Assembly (NCBI RefSeq): GCF_000385375.1
Contig: NZ_ARVV01000001.1
Location: forward strand, 3,968,001-4,032,000
Source: Methyloversatilis discipulorum
Lineage (GTDB): Bacteria > Pseudomonadota > Gammaproteobacteria > Burkholderiales > Rhodocyclaceae
Direction: 5' to 3'
DNA: 64,000 bases
Part shown: positions 1 through 8,917 of the stretch, in pieces
Layout of the letters: the number at the start of each line of letters is the position of its first letter
How positions within the stretch are numbered: the stretch's first letter is position 1
The notes under the pieces: model-generated
What the model was told of the DNA's origin: nothing
Seen by the model: the letters and a program-made list of their open reading frames with translations, nothing else
Databases searched by the model: none
Program-made: the position numbers and the translations under genes

Positions 1-1064
1 TGATCGCCTGGTGCCCGGATTCCGACTACGCCGCCAACATCGAACTGGCGCAGGCAACCGCGCTGATCGCCGACCGCGCAGCGCCGATCCAGACGCTGGA
101 AAAGGCCCCCACACCGGGCACCGTGCGCTGCGAGGACGTCGCCACACTGCTCGGCCTGCCGCTCGAACGCACGGTCAAGTCGATCGTGCTGGCGACCGAT
201 AAGGAAGGCAAGACCGAGCTGTGGCTGCTGATGCTGCGCGGCGATCACGAACTGAACGAGGTGAAGGCGTCGAAGCTGGCCGGCCTGAAGGACGGCTTCC
301 GTTTCGCGACCGAAGCCGAGATCGTCGAGCATTTCGGCTGCAAGCCGGGCTATCTGGGTCCGGTCGGACTGAAGAAGCCGGTACACGTAATCGCCGACCT
401 GACGGTGGCCAACATGAGCGATTTCGTCACCGGCGCGAACGAGGTGGACGCCCACCTGACCGGCGTGAACTGGGGACGCGACCTGCCGGAGCCCGAGGCC
501 GTCGTCGATCTGCGCAACGTGGTCGAGGGCGACCCGTCGCCGGACGGCAAGGGCCGGCTGTCGATACAGCGCGGCATCGAGGTCGGTCACGTGTTCTTCC
601 TCGGCACCAAATATTCGGAAGCGATGAACTGCACCTATCTCGACGAAACCGGCAAACCGCGCGTCATGGTCATGGGCTGTTACGGCATTGGCGTGACCCG
701 TCTGGTCGGCGCCGCCATCGAGCAGAACCACGACGAGCGCGGCATCATCTGGCCGCAGTCCATCGCGCCCTTCGAAGTGGTCATCTGCCCGGTCGGCTGG
801 AGCAAGTCGGAACAGGTGCGCGCGACCGCCACTCAGCTGTACGACGAACTGAGCGAAGCCGGCTTTGACGTCATCCTCGATGACCGCGACGAGCGTCCGG
901 GTGTCATGTTCGCCGACTGGGAACTGATCGGCGTGCCGCACCGGATCACGGTCGGCGAGCGCGGCCTGAAGGAAGGCGTGATCGAGTACCAGAACCGGCG
1001 CGACGCGGCGGCGCAGAAGGTGGCGCCGGATGCCGTGCGCGCGCTGATCGGCGAGCCGGTCTGA
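1..1064 (+). CDS. proS: Prolyl-tRNA synthetase, C-terminal part (cut by window start)
   Basis: This is the end of class II prolyl-tRNA synthetase, which charges tRNA-Pro in the cytoplasm. The frame is open from position 3, so the gene begins upstream of the window. The visible part contains a stretch that reads [13 protein letters not shown] near the window edge, then the YbaK-like editing insertion, which is typical of bacterial ProRS. The catalytic core resumes with GTKYSEAMN and the motif [17 protein letters not shown] (motif 3 type). The C-terminal anticodon-binding domain contains [23 protein letters not shown]. The stop lies 2 bp before the next gene, so co-transcription with the lytic transglycosylase is likely. 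Confidence 0.96.
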   Translation, partial: IAWCPDSDYAANIELAQATALIADRAAPIQTLEKAPTPGTVRCEDVATLLGLPLERTVKSIVLATDKEGKTELWLLMLRGDHELNEVKASKLAGLKDGFRFATEAEIVEHFGCKPGYLGPVGLKKPVHVIADLTVANMSDFVTGANEVDAHLTGVNWGRDLPEPEAVVDLRNVVEGDPSPDGKGRLSIQRGIEVGHVFFLGTKYSEAMNCTYLDETGKPRVMVMGCYGIGVTRLVGAAIEQNHDERGIIWPQSIAPFEVVICPVGWSKSEQVRATATQLYDELSEAGFDVILDDRDERPGVMFADWELIGVPHRITVGERGLKEGVIEYQNRRDAAAQKVAPDAVRALIGEPV

Positions 1065-1066
1065 CC

Positions 1067-1678
1067 ATGAAGCGGCTGGCTGCGACCTTCGTGCTGACGC
1101 TGGCCCTGACGGCCGGCGGCGCGCGCGCGTCGCAGCAGTACGAACCGCTGGCCGACAGCGTGCGCGCGGCGCTGCATCTGGCCATCAGCGACCGCGCGGC
1201 CCCCGACCTGCCGGCGTTCTCATCGCCACAGAAGCAGTTGTGGCTCGGCACGATGTCGGAGCGACTGGCCAAGCGCATGCCGGACGAGGCCGGGCGCATG
1301 GAATTCCTGAAGACGGTGCATTACGAAGCCACGCGCGCCGGCCTGGACCCGCAACTGGTGCTGGGCCTGATCCAGGTCGAGAGCGGTTTCCGCAAGTACG
1401 CGGTATCCAGCGCGGGAGCGCGCGGCTACATGCAGGTGATGCCGTTCTGGGTGAAGCTGATCGGCAGCGAAGAAAGCAATCTTTTCCATCTGCGCACCAA
1501 TCTGCGCTTCGGCTGCACCATCCTCCGTCACTATCTCGACATCGAGAAGGGCAACCTCTTCCGCGCGCTCGGCCGCTACAACGGCAGCCTGGGCAAGGCG
1601 GAGTATCCGAACATGGTGCGCGGCGCCTGGGAACGCCACTGGTCGTGGCCAGCCATCACGTCGGCCAGTAATCCCTGA
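1067..1678 (+). CDS. Lytic transglycosylase, SLT domain
   Basis: This 203-residue exported protein probably cleaves peptidoglycan glycan strands in the periplasm. Residues 1-21 form a signal peptide ending in ARA. The Slt-type domain occupies roughly residues 85-190. The catalytic glutamate is E105 in IQVESGFRKYAVS, followed by the usual SAGARGYMQVMPFW segment and the later RYNGS element (ALGRYNGSLG). It follows proS by 2 bp and its stop abuts the convergent regulator gene with no gap. The family (MltC/Slt/EmtA-like SLT) is clear. The physiological substrate and partners are not. Confidence 0.9.
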   Translation: MKRLAATFVLTLALTAGGARASQQYEPLADSVRAALHLAISDRAAPDLPAFSSPQKQLWLGTMSERLAKRMPDEAGRMEFLKTVHYEATRAGLDPQLVLGLIQVESGFRKYAVSSAGARGYMQVMPFWVKLIGSEESNLFHLRTNLRFGCTILRHYLDIEKGNLFRALGRYNGSLGKAEYPNMVRGAWERHWSWPAITSASNP

Positions 1679-2302
1679 TCAGACCGACTCGGACAGCACC
1701 CGCCATTCGGTCACGCGCGCGACCAGCTCGGCCAGCGACCCGGCGCGCATCTTGTCCATCACGCGGGCGCGGTGCTGCTCCACCGTCTTCGCACTGATGC
1801 CCAGTTCGGCGGCGATGCCTGTGTTCGGCAGCCCGCGCACGACGCGATCGAGCACCTCGCGCTCACGTGCGGTGAGGTTCGCCAGGGCGTCGGCGACCTG
1901 CTGCACGCGCTGACGCCGCGCGTCCGCCGAACTCGCGCGGACCAGCGCCTCGGTGACCCGCAAGCGCAGCACAGCCGCTTCGATCGGCATCAGCATGAAA
2001 TCGAGTGCGCCGGCCCGCAAGGCACGTACCGCAACGGTCACGTCGCACGGGCCGGACACGAAGATCACCGGCGCCCGATTGCCGACCACGCGCAGGCTGG
2101 ACTGCAGATCGAGTCCGCTGATGCCGCGCAGCGACGCGTTCAGCAGCACGCAGGCGGCGCGCCCCAGCGCCTCGCGGTCCTGCAGCAGCACGCCGGCGCC
2201 GGAAAACCCCTGCACGTCCGCATCGACCCCGGTCAGCGCCTGACACAGCGCCCGCCGCATCGCGGCGTCGTCGTCGACCACGCAGACCAGCGGACGCGCC
2301 AT
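1679..2302 (-). CDS. FixJ/LuxR-type response regulator with a degenerate receiver
   Basis: This 207-residue protein has a receiver domain (about residues 4-120) and a LuxR helix-turn-helix (about 138-200, LTAREREVLDRVVRGLPNTG then KTVEQHRARVMDKM). The acidic pocket DDD at 10-12 is present. The position of the phospho-acceptor aspartate is asparagine N55 (codon AAC, complement of 2138-2140, in CVLLNASLRGISGLDL). The conserved lysine before proline is methionine M105 (DFMLMPIE). S83 fills the Ser/Thr switch position. Phosphorylation-dependent activation is therefore unlikely and the protein may work constitutively or through another signal. No histidine kinase gene is adjacent. Confidence 0.88.
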   Translation of the reverse strand: MARPLVCVVDDDAAMRRALCQALTGVDADVQGFSGAGVLLQDREALGRAACVLLNASLRGISGLDLQSSLRVVGNRAPVIFVSGPCDVTVAVRALRAGALDFMLMPIEAAVLRLRVTEALVRASSADARRQRVQQVADALANLTAREREVLDRVVRGLPNTGIAAELGISAKTVEQHRARVMDKMRAGSLAELVARVTEWRVLSESV

Positions 2303-2317
2303 GGGATCGTCGGCGGC

Positions 2318-3673
2318 TCAGCGCATGCCGGGCAGCATGCCCTTCATTCCGCGCATCAGCTTCTGCATGCCGCCCTTGGAGAACTGCTTCATCATCTTCT
2401 GCGTCTGCTCGAACTGGTTCAGCAGGCGGTTTACCTCCTGCACCGAGGTACCCGAACCCGCCGCGATGCGACGCTTGCGGTTGGCCTTGATCAGTTCGGG
2501 CTTGGTGCGTTCGGCCGGCGTCATCGAGTTGATGATGCCTTCGATGCGACGGATCGCCTTCTCGTCCTGGCCGCCCTGCAGTTGCTGGGCGGCACCGGCG
2601 AACTGCGCCGGCAGCTTGTCCATCAGCGCCGACAGGCCGCCCATCTTGCGCATCTGCGCGATCTGCGCCTTGAAGTCGTTCAGGTCGAAGCCCTTGCCGC
2701 TCTTCAGCTTCTGCGCGAATTCCTTGGCCTGGTCCTCGTCGACCTGGCGACGCGCTTCCTCGACCAGGCCCATGATGTCGCCCATGCCGAGAATGCGCGA
2801 CGCCATGCGCTGCGGATGGAATTCCTCGAGCCCGGTCAGCTTTTCGCCGACGCCGGCGAATTTCAGCGGCGCGCCGGTGACGTGGCGCACCGACAGCGCG
2901 GCGCCACCGCGTGCATCGCCGTCGAGCTTGGTCAGCACGACGCCGGTCAGCGGCAGCGCGTCCTTGAACGCCTTGGCGGTGTTGACCGCGTCCTGACCCA
3001 GCATCGCATCGACGACGAACAGCGTTTCGATCGGATTCAGCGCCTGATGCAGCGCGCGGATTTCATCCATCATCGCCTGGTCGATCGCCAGCCGGCCGGC
3101 GGTATCGACCAGCAGCACGTCGAAATAGCGCGTCTTTGCGAAGTCGACAGCGGCGCGGGCGATGTCGACCGGCTTCTGGTCCGGTGTCGACGGGAAGAAC
3201 TCCGCTCCGGCCTGCCCGGTCACGGTACGCAGCTGTTCGATGGCCGCCGGACGATAGACGTCGCACGACACCGTCAGAACCTTCTTCTTCTGCGTTTCCT
3301 TCAACCACTTGGCCAGCTTGCCGACCGTGGTGGTCTTGCCGGCGCCCTGCAGGCCGGCCATCAGCACGATGGCCGGCGGCTGCGTCGCGAAATTGAGGCT
3401 GGCGGTGGCGCCGCCCATCAGCGCCGCCAGTTCGTCGTGCACCACGCCCACCAGCGCCTGGCCCGGCGTCAGGGAGCCGACGACTTCCTGGCCGACCGCC
3501 TTTTCACGGATGCGGGTGACCAGTTCCTTCACCACCGGCAGGGCGACGTCCGCCTCGAGCAGCGCCATGCGCACTTCGCGCAGCATGTCCGAAATGTTCT
3601 CGTCGGTCAGTCGCGCCTGTCCACGCAGCGTCTTGACGACCTTGGCGAGCCGTTGGGTGAGGTTATCCAGCAT
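2318..3673 (-). CDS. ffh: Signal recognition particle protein Ffh
   Basis: This 451-residue GTPase binds 4.5S RNA and signal peptides and directs nascent membrane proteins to FtsY and the Sec translocon. The N domain occupies residues 1-85. The G domain contains the P-loop GLQGAGKTTTVGKLAKWL, the switch motif DTAGR and TKLDGDARGG. The C-terminal M domain is methionine-rich (KMMKQFSKGGMQKLMRGMKG). Length and motifs are normal for bacteria. The ATG at 3673 is 37 bp from the divergent CcsA/HemX-like gene, so the two promoters must overlap or sit within the coding starts. Confidence 0.97.
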   Translation of the reverse strand: MLDNLTQRLAKVVKTLRGQARLTDENISDMLREVRMALLEADVALPVVKELVTRIREKAVGQEVVGSLTPGQALVGVVHDELAALMGGATASLNFATQPPAIVLMAGLQGAGKTTTVGKLAKWLKETQKKKVLTVSCDVYRPAAIEQLRTVTGQAGAEFFPSTPDQKPVDIARAAVDFAKTRYFDVLLVDTAGRLAIDQAMMDEIRALHQALNPIETLFVVDAMLGQDAVNTAKAFKDALPLTGVVLTKLDGDARGGAALSVRHVTGAPLKFAGVGEKLTGLEEFHPQRMASRILGMGDIMGLVEEARRQVDEDQAKEFAQKLKSGKGFDLNDFKAQIAQMRKMGGLSALMDKLPAQFAGAAQQLQGGQDEKAIRRIEGIINSMTPAERTKPELIKANRKRRIAAGSGTSVQEVNRLLNQFEQTQKMMKQFSKGGMQKLMRGMKGMLPGMR

Positions 3674-3710
3674 GAAAGAGCGGCGTGCGCCTTGGGTTAA
3701 ACTGAAGCCA

Positions 3711-4517
3711 ATGATTCTAATCGAACTGCTTCCTTCCGCCCTCTACGCTGCGCTCGCCTTCTGGTTCATGCGCCCGGCGCGAGCAGGCGCACACGCCGCG
3801 GCCGGCGGTGTGCGGCCGGCGGCACTGGCCGCGGCACTGCTGGTGCACGCCGCGGTGCTGTCGCTGCAGATCTTCCCTGAGGGCCGCATGCGCTTCGGTG
3901 CGGGAGACGCACTGGCGGTGATGACCTGGCTGGCGCTGGTGTTCTACTGGATCGAAAGCCTGTCATCGCGACTCGACGGTCTGCACATGCTGGCCCTCCC
4001 TGCCGCAGCGCTGTGCGCAGCGGTACCGGTGATCTGGCCCGGCCGGCACGACATCGGCAACGCCGACAATCTGCTTTTCCGCGCCCACTTCGTCATGGCG
4101 ATGACCGCCTACAGCCTGTTCACGCTGGCGGCATTGCACGCAATGCTGATGTCTGCGGTCGAGCGCAACCTGCACCGCGGCCGGCTGATCCGTCTGCTGG
4201 AGAACATGCCGCCGCTGCTGGTGATGGAAGGCCTGCTGTTCCGCCTCATCACCATCGCCTTCGTGCTGCTGAGCGCCACGCTCATTACCGGCATTGCCTT
4301 CTCCGAACAGGTGTTCGGCAAACCGCTCGCCTTCAGCCACAAGACGGTGTTCGCCATCCTTGCATGGGTGGTTTTCGGCACGCTGCTGGCCGGCCGTCAT
4401 TTCCGCGGCTGGCGCGGTCGGCTGGCGCTGCGGTGGACGCTCGGCGGCTTCTTCGTCCTGCTGCTCGCCTATATAGGTACGCAATTCGTGCTCGAGGTCG
4501 TGCTCGGCCGCGCCTGA
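3711..4517 (+). CDS. CcsA/HemX-family inner membrane protein (YpjD-like)
   Basis: This 268-residue polytopic protein has about eight hydrophobic segments and resembles the cytochrome c assembly protein family (CcsA/HemX/YpjD). A conserved histidine-bearing segment (LFRAHFVMAMTAYSLFTLAALHA) and a later SHKTVFAILAWVVFG segment match the expected haem-ligand region of this family. I chose the ATG at 3711 because it begins the hydrophobic N-terminus and avoids overlap with the divergent ffh. In proteobacteria this gene typically lies beside ffh and a CorB-type gene, as here. Its exact function, haem handling or cytochrome assembly, is not established. Confidence 0.82.
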   Translation: MILIELLPSALYAALAFWFMRPARAGAHAAAGGVRPAALAAALLVHAAVLSLQIFPEGRMRFGAGDALAVMTWLALVFYWIESLSSRLDGLHMLALPAAALCAAVPVIWPGRHDIGNADNLLFRAHFVMAMTAYSLFTLAALHAMLMSAVERNLHRGRLIRLLENMPPLLVMEGLLFRLITIAFVLLSATLITGIAFSEQVFGKPLAFSHKTVFAILAWVVFGTLLAGRHFRGWRGRLALRWTLGGFFVLLLAYIGTQFVLEVVLGRA

Positions 4518-4520
4518 CCG

Positions 4521-5795
4521 ATGGATTCGATCCCACTTTCCACCCAGCTGATCGTGCTGGGTGTGCTGCTCGTGCTGTCCGGCTTCTTCTCGATGGCCGA
4601 GACGGCGATGATGGCCTCCAACCGCTTCCGCCTGAAGGCGGCTGCCCAGAACGGCTCGCGCGGCGCGCAACGCGCCCTCGACCTGCTGGGGCAGACGGAC
4701 AAGCTGCTCGGCGTCATCCTGCTGTTCAACAACCTGGTCAATGCCGCCGCGGCGACGCTGACTGGCGTCATCGCGATCGACCTGTTCGGCGAGGGCGAAC
4801 TGGCGCTGGGGCTGGGCACGCTGCTGATCACCTTCATGATCCTGGTGTTCTCGGAAATTACGCCGAAAGTCGTGGGCGCGGGCTACGCGAACGCGATCGC
4901 GCCGGTGGTGGCCTTCGTGCTGACGCCGCTGCTCAAGGTGTTCTATCCGGTGGTATGGACGGTGAACCTGTTCGTGTCGGCGCTGCTGCGCATCACGCGG
5001 CTGCAGCCGGGCAACACGGACGAGGGGCAGACGCTGTCGGCCGAGGAATTGCGCGCGCTGATGACGGAATCGGGCCACTTCATCCCGGCCGCCCACCGGC
5101 GCATCCTGATCAATCTGTTCGAACTGGAGGACGTGACGGTCGAGGACGTGATGACGCCGCGCAACCAGATCGAGGCGATCGACCTCGAGCAGCCGCTCGA
5201 AGTGATCCAGCACCAGATCGCCACCAGCCATCACGGTCGGGTGCCGGTGTTCGAAGGCGACCTCGATCGGGTGCTCGGCGTGCTGCCGCAGCGGCGGGTG
5301 GTCAGCGCGCTGTCGGCCGGCGAACTGGATCAGGACGAAATCCGCGGACTGCTGACCCGGCCCTACTTCGTGCCGTCGGCGACACCGCTTTACAGCCAGC
5401 TGCAGTTCTTCCAGGAGAACAGGCAGCGTCTGGCGCTGGTGGTGAACGAATACGGCGAGGTCGAAGGGCTGGTCACGCTGGAAGACATCATCGAGGAAAT
5501 CGTCGGCAAGTTCACCACCGGCGTACCGGGCAGCGGACAGTCGCTGAGCTGGAACGGCGACAACAGCGTCATCGTCGATGGCGGGCGCAGTCTGCGCGAG
5601 CTGAACGGCAAGCTCGGGCTGGCCCTGCCGCTGGACGGACCGAAGACCTTGAACGGCCTGCTGCTCGAACATCTGCAGGACATTCCGGAATCCGGTCTGT
5701 CGGTGCGGATCGGCACTGTCGCGATGGAAATCCTGCACACCGAGGACCGCATGGTGCGCAGTGTGCGTCTGTTCAAACCACAGGACGCAGCCTGA
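4521..5795 (+). CDS. HlyC/CorC-family transporter (CorB/YfjD type, CNNM-CBS)
   Basis: This 424-residue inner-membrane protein has the CNNM/DUF21 transmembrane domain at about residues 1-185 (SGFFSMAETAMMASNR, then VFSEITPKVVG). It continues with a pair of CBS domains (about 200-325, VTVEDVMTPRNQIEAID and LVVNEYGEVEGLVTLEDIIEE) and a C-terminal CorC/HlyC transporter-associated domain. Related proteins (CorB) take part in magnesium or cobalt efflux. The start is 3 bp after the preceding stop, so the two membrane proteins are probably co-transcribed. The ion specificity is inferred from the family only. Confidence 0.9.
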   Translation: MDSIPLSTQLIVLGVLLVLSGFFSMAETAMMASNRFRLKAAAQNGSRGAQRALDLLGQTDKLLGVILLFNNLVNAAAATLTGVIAIDLFGEGELALGLGTLLITFMILVFSEITPKVVGAGYANAIAPVVAFVLTPLLKVFYPVVWTVNLFVSALLRITRLQPGNTDEGQTLSAEELRALMTESGHFIPAAHRRILINLFELEDVTVEDVMTPRNQIEAIDLEQPLEVIQHQIATSHHGRVPVFEGDLDRVLGVLPQRRVVSALSAGELDQDEIRGLLTRPYFVPSATPLYSQLQFFQENRQRLALVVNEYGEVEGLVTLEDIIEEIVGKFTTGVPGSGQSLSWNGDNSVIVDGGRSLRELNGKLGLALPLDGPKTLNGLLLEHLQDIPESGLSVRIGTVAMEILHTEDRMVRSVRLFKPQDAA

Positions 5796-5818
5796 GCCGG
5801 CGCTCAAGATACGCCGGC
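5796..5818 (+). other. GC-rich hairpin after the CorB-type gene
   Basis: GCCGGCG at 5796-5802 pairs with CGCCGGC at 5812-5818 across a nine-base loop, directly after the stop codon. There is no following T-run, so it is not a standard intrinsic terminator. It may stabilise the 3' end of the upstream transcript. Confidence 0.5.
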
Positions 5819-5902
5819 CACAAACCGTTTACAGATCAAGCCTGAATCGTCATCATCGAAGACGAAACTTCAACACCGCTCGCTGATTCCCCCTAATGCG
5901 CC

Positions 5903-7618
5903 ATGGCCGCCACCGCTAAGAATGCACTGTCGGGTCTTGCCCGCGCGCTGGCGCAGAGCGGGCGGCTGACCGAGACCGAAGCTGAGAGCCTGACACGCGA
6001 AGGCGCGCAATCCGGCCACGGTTTCATCGCGCAACTGGTCGCCAGCGGCAAGATGAGCGCACGCGACGCAGCCGCCTTCGCCTCGGAAACCTTCGGCTAT
6101 CCGCTGCTGGACCTCGCGCAGTACGACCCGGACCAGTTCCCGGCGGACGCGATCGACAAGAAGCTGATGCGCACCCACCGCGTGCTGGCGCTGAAGAAGC
6201 GCGGCAACCGGCTGGCGGTGGCGATCGCCGACCCGTCGAATCTGCGCGCCATCGACGAAATTCGCTTCCAGACCGGCCTGGCCGTGGACCCGGTCGTCGT
6301 CGAAACCGACAAGCTCGCGACCCTTGTCGACAAGCTGTCGGAAACCGTCGAGAAGGCCCTGGAATCAATTGCTTCGGTCGACTTCGACTTCGACGGTGAG
6401 ATGGCGCCGGAGGAAGATGCCGCCGCCAGCAACGACGCCCAGGTCGAAATCGACGATGCGCCGGTGGTGCGCTTCATCCAGAAGATACTTCTGGACGCAA
6501 TCAACGAGGGCGCCTCCGACGTCCACTTCGAACCCTACGAGAAGTACTACCGCATCCGCTATCGCACGGACGGGGTGTTGCGCGAGATCACCCAGCCGCC
6601 GCTGGTGCTGCGCGAGAAGATCGCATCGCGCATCAAGGTCATTTCGCGGCTGGACATTTCGGAGAAGCGGGTGCCGCAGGACGGCCGGATGAAATTCGTG
6701 CTGTCCAAGACCAAGGCGATCGACTTCCGTGTCAGTACCCTGCCGACACTGCACGGCGAGAAGATCGTCATGCGTATCCTCGACCCGAGTTCGGCCATGC
6801 TGGGCATCGACGCGCTCGGTTACGAGCCCGAACAGCGCGCCTCGCTGATGCATGCGATCGAGCGCCCCTACGGCATGATTCTGGTGACCGGTCCCACCGG
6901 TTCCGGCAAGACGGTGTCGCTGTACACCTGTCTGAACATCCTGAACAAGCCGGGTGTGAACATCTCGACCGCCGAAGATCCGGCCGAAATCAACCTGCCG
7001 GGCATCAACCAGGTCAATGTCAATGACAAGGCCGGCCTCACCTTCGCCGCCGCATTGAAGTCCTTCCTGCGGCAGGATCCGGACGTGATCATGGTCGGCG
7101 AAATACGCGACCTCGAAACGGCCGAAATTTCGATCAAGGCGGCACAGACCGGTCACCTGGTGCTGTCGACGCTGCACACCAACGACGCACCGACCACGCT
7201 GGATCGCATGCGCAACATGGGCATCGCCGCCTTCAACATTGCGTCCAGTGTCATTTTGATCACTGCCCAGCGGCTGGCGCGCCGGCTATGCTCCTGCAAG
7301 CAGCCGATGGACATTCCGGTCGAAGCGCTGCTGGAAGCGGGATTCACCGAAGCGGACCTCGACGGCAGCTGGCAACCCTATGCACCGGTCGGCTGCGAGC
7401 GCTGCAAGGGCAGCGGCTACAAGGGTCGGGTCGGCATCTATCAGGTGATGCCGATCTCCGACGAGATTGCGCATATCATCATGACCAACGGCAATTCGAT
7501 CGACATTGCCGCGCAGGCACGCCGCGAGGGCGTCAAGGACCTGCGCCAGTCCGGTCTGCTGAAGGTCAGGCAGGGCGTCACTTCGCTGGCCGAAGTGCTC
7601 GCCTGCACCAACGAATGA
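5903..7618 (+). CDS. pilB: Type IV pilus extension ATPase PilB
   Basis: This 571-residue hexameric ATPase powers polymerisation of type IV pilins at the inner membrane. The N-terminal GSPII_E/MshEN domain spans about residues 1-160. The ATPase core contains Walker A GPTGSGKTVSLYTC, the Asp box (SDVHFEPYEKYYRIRYRTDG), Walker B (DPDVIMVGEIRDLETAEI) and the His box (HLVLSTLHTNDAPTTLDR). The zinc tetracysteine C-X-C...CERC (LCSCKQP and GCERCKGSGYKG) is present. The ATG at 5903 has no clear Shine-Dalgarno. It leads a pilB-pilC-pilD block, and the retraction ATPases lie about 52 kb away. Confidence 0.97.
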   Translation: MAATAKNALSGLARALAQSGRLTETEAESLTREGAQSGHGFIAQLVASGKMSARDAAAFASETFGYPLLDLAQYDPDQFPADAIDKKLMRTHRVLALKKRGNRLAVAIADPSNLRAIDEIRFQTGLAVDPVVVETDKLATLVDKLSETVEKALESIASVDFDFDGEMAPEEDAAASNDAQVEIDDAPVVRFIQKILLDAINEGASDVHFEPYEKYYRIRYRTDGVLREITQPPLVLREKIASRIKVISRLDISEKRVPQDGRMKFVLSKTKAIDFRVSTLPTLHGEKIVMRILDPSSAMLGIDALGYEPEQRASLMHAIERPYGMILVTGPTGSGKTVSLYTCLNILNKPGVNISTAEDPAEINLPGINQVNVNDKAGLTFAAALKSFLRQDPDVIMVGEIRDLETAEISIKAAQTGHLVLSTLHTNDAPTTLDRMRNMGIAAFNIASSVILITAQRLARRLCSCKQPMDIPVEALLEAGFTEADLDGSWQPYAPVGCERCKGSGYKGRVGIYQVMPISDEIAHIIMTNGNSIDIAAQARREGVKDLRQSGLLKVRQGVTSLAEVLACTNE

Positions 7619-7640
7619 GCGACGCCGCGCGCGGCGTCGC
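7619..7640. repeat. 22-bp perfect palindrome between pilB and pilC
   Basis: Immediately after the pilB stop codon, positions 7619-7640 are identical to their own reverse complement (each half GCGACGCCGCG). It could fold as a very stable hairpin in RNA or act as a protein-binding dyad. No T-run follows, and the pilC ribosome-binding site starts 22 bp downstream. Confidence 0.85.
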
Positions 7641-7674
7641 CGCATGAGCGGACTTATCCCGCAAGGAGCTTGAT

Positions 7675-8907
7675 TTGGCCACCGCAACCCGCCCCGTACG
7701 CAAGGACAGCGGTTCCAAGGAAACGGTCTTCAATTGGGAAGGCAAGGACAAGAGCGGCAAGCTGGTGCGCGGAGAGATGCGTGCCGGTGGCGAAGCCATG
7801 GTCCAGGCCACGCTGCGTCGCCAGGGCATCCTGGTCACCAAGGTCAAGAAACGCAGCTTCGGCCGCGGCGGCAAGGTGACCGAAAAGGACATCACGCTGT
7901 TCACGCGGCAACTGGCGACGATGATGAAGGCCGGTGTGCCGCTGCTGCAGGCCTTCGACATCGTCGGCAAGGGCGCCGGCAACCGGGCGGTATCGAAGCT
8001 GCTCGGCGACATCCGGCTCGAAGTCGAGTCCGGCTCGAGCCTGAACCAGGCTTTCCGCAAGTATCCGCAGCATTTCGACCAGCTGTTCTGCAACCTCGTT
8101 GCCGCAGGTGAGCAGGCCGGTATTCTCGACGGCCTGCTCGATCGCCTCGCCACGTATCGCGAGAAGATCCTGGCGATCAAGGGCAAGATCAAGTCGGCGA
8201 TGTTCTACCCGATCGCGGTCATCGTGGTGGCCATCGTGATCACTGCGGTGATCATGATTTTCGTCATTCCGGAGTTCAAGAAGGTGTTCTCGAGCTTCGG
8301 CGCCGATCTGCCGGCGCCGACGCTGTTCGTCATCGCGATATCGGACGCCTTCGTCGAGTACTCGTGGCTCATCTTCGGCGGCGCTTTCGCGGCGATCAGC
8401 GCATTCTTCTACATGCTGAAGCGATCGGTACCGCTGCAGATCGCCGTGGACCGTCTGTCGCTCAAACTGCCGGTCCTTGGCGAAATCCTGCGCAAGGCAA
8501 CCATTGCCCGTTGGGCACGCACCTTGTCGACGATGTTTGCGGCGGGCGTGCCGCTGGTCGAGGCGCTCGATTCGGTCGGCGGCGCGGCCGGCAACCACAT
8601 CTACAAGATGGCCACGCGGCAGATCCAGAACGAGGTCAGCACCGGCACCAGCCTGACCGTCGCGATGCAGAACACCAATGTGTTCCCGGTCATGGTGATC
8701 CAGATGGCCTCCATCGGTGAAGAGTCCGGCCAGCTCGATTCGATGCTGTCCAAGGTTGCCGACTTCTTCGAACAGGAAGTCGATGACTCGGTCGATGCGT
8801 TGTCCAGCCTGCTCGAACCCATCATCATGGTGGTGCTCGGCACGCTGATCGGCGGTCTGGTGGTCGCCATGTACCTGCCGATCTTCAAGGTCGCCCAGTC
8901 GGTCTGA
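7675..8907 (+). CDS. pilC: Type IV pilus platform protein PilC
   Basis: This 410-residue inner-membrane protein forms the assembly platform that contacts PilB and the pilins. It contains two T2SSF repeats, starting around residues 75 (TLFTRQLATMMKAGVPLLQAF) and 278 (ARWARTLSTMFAAGVPLVEAL), and three membrane segments. The start codon is TTG at 7675, preceded by a strong ribosome-binding site AAGGAG at 7663-7668. No ATG near this position gives a better start. It lies 56 bp after pilB, separated by a perfect palindrome, and 10 bp before pilD. Confidence 0.96.
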   Translation: MATATRPVRKDSGSKETVFNWEGKDKSGKLVRGEMRAGGEAMVQATLRRQGILVTKVKKRSFGRGGKVTEKDITLFTRQLATMMKAGVPLLQAFDIVGKGAGNRAVSKLLGDIRLEVESGSSLNQAFRKYPQHFDQLFCNLVAAGEQAGILDGLLDRLATYREKILAIKGKIKSAMFYPIAVIVVAIVITAVIMIFVIPEFKKVFSSFGADLPAPTLFVIAISDAFVEYSWLIFGGAFAAISAFFYMLKRSVPLQIAVDRLSLKLPVLGEILRKATIARWARTLSTMFAAGVPLVEALDSVGGAAGNHIYKMATRQIQNEVSTGTSLTVAMQNTNVFPVMVIQMASIGEESGQLDSMLSKVADFFEQEVDDSVDALSSLLEPIIMVVLGTLIGGLVVAMYLPIFKVAQSV

Positions 8908-8917
8908 AATCCGAATC

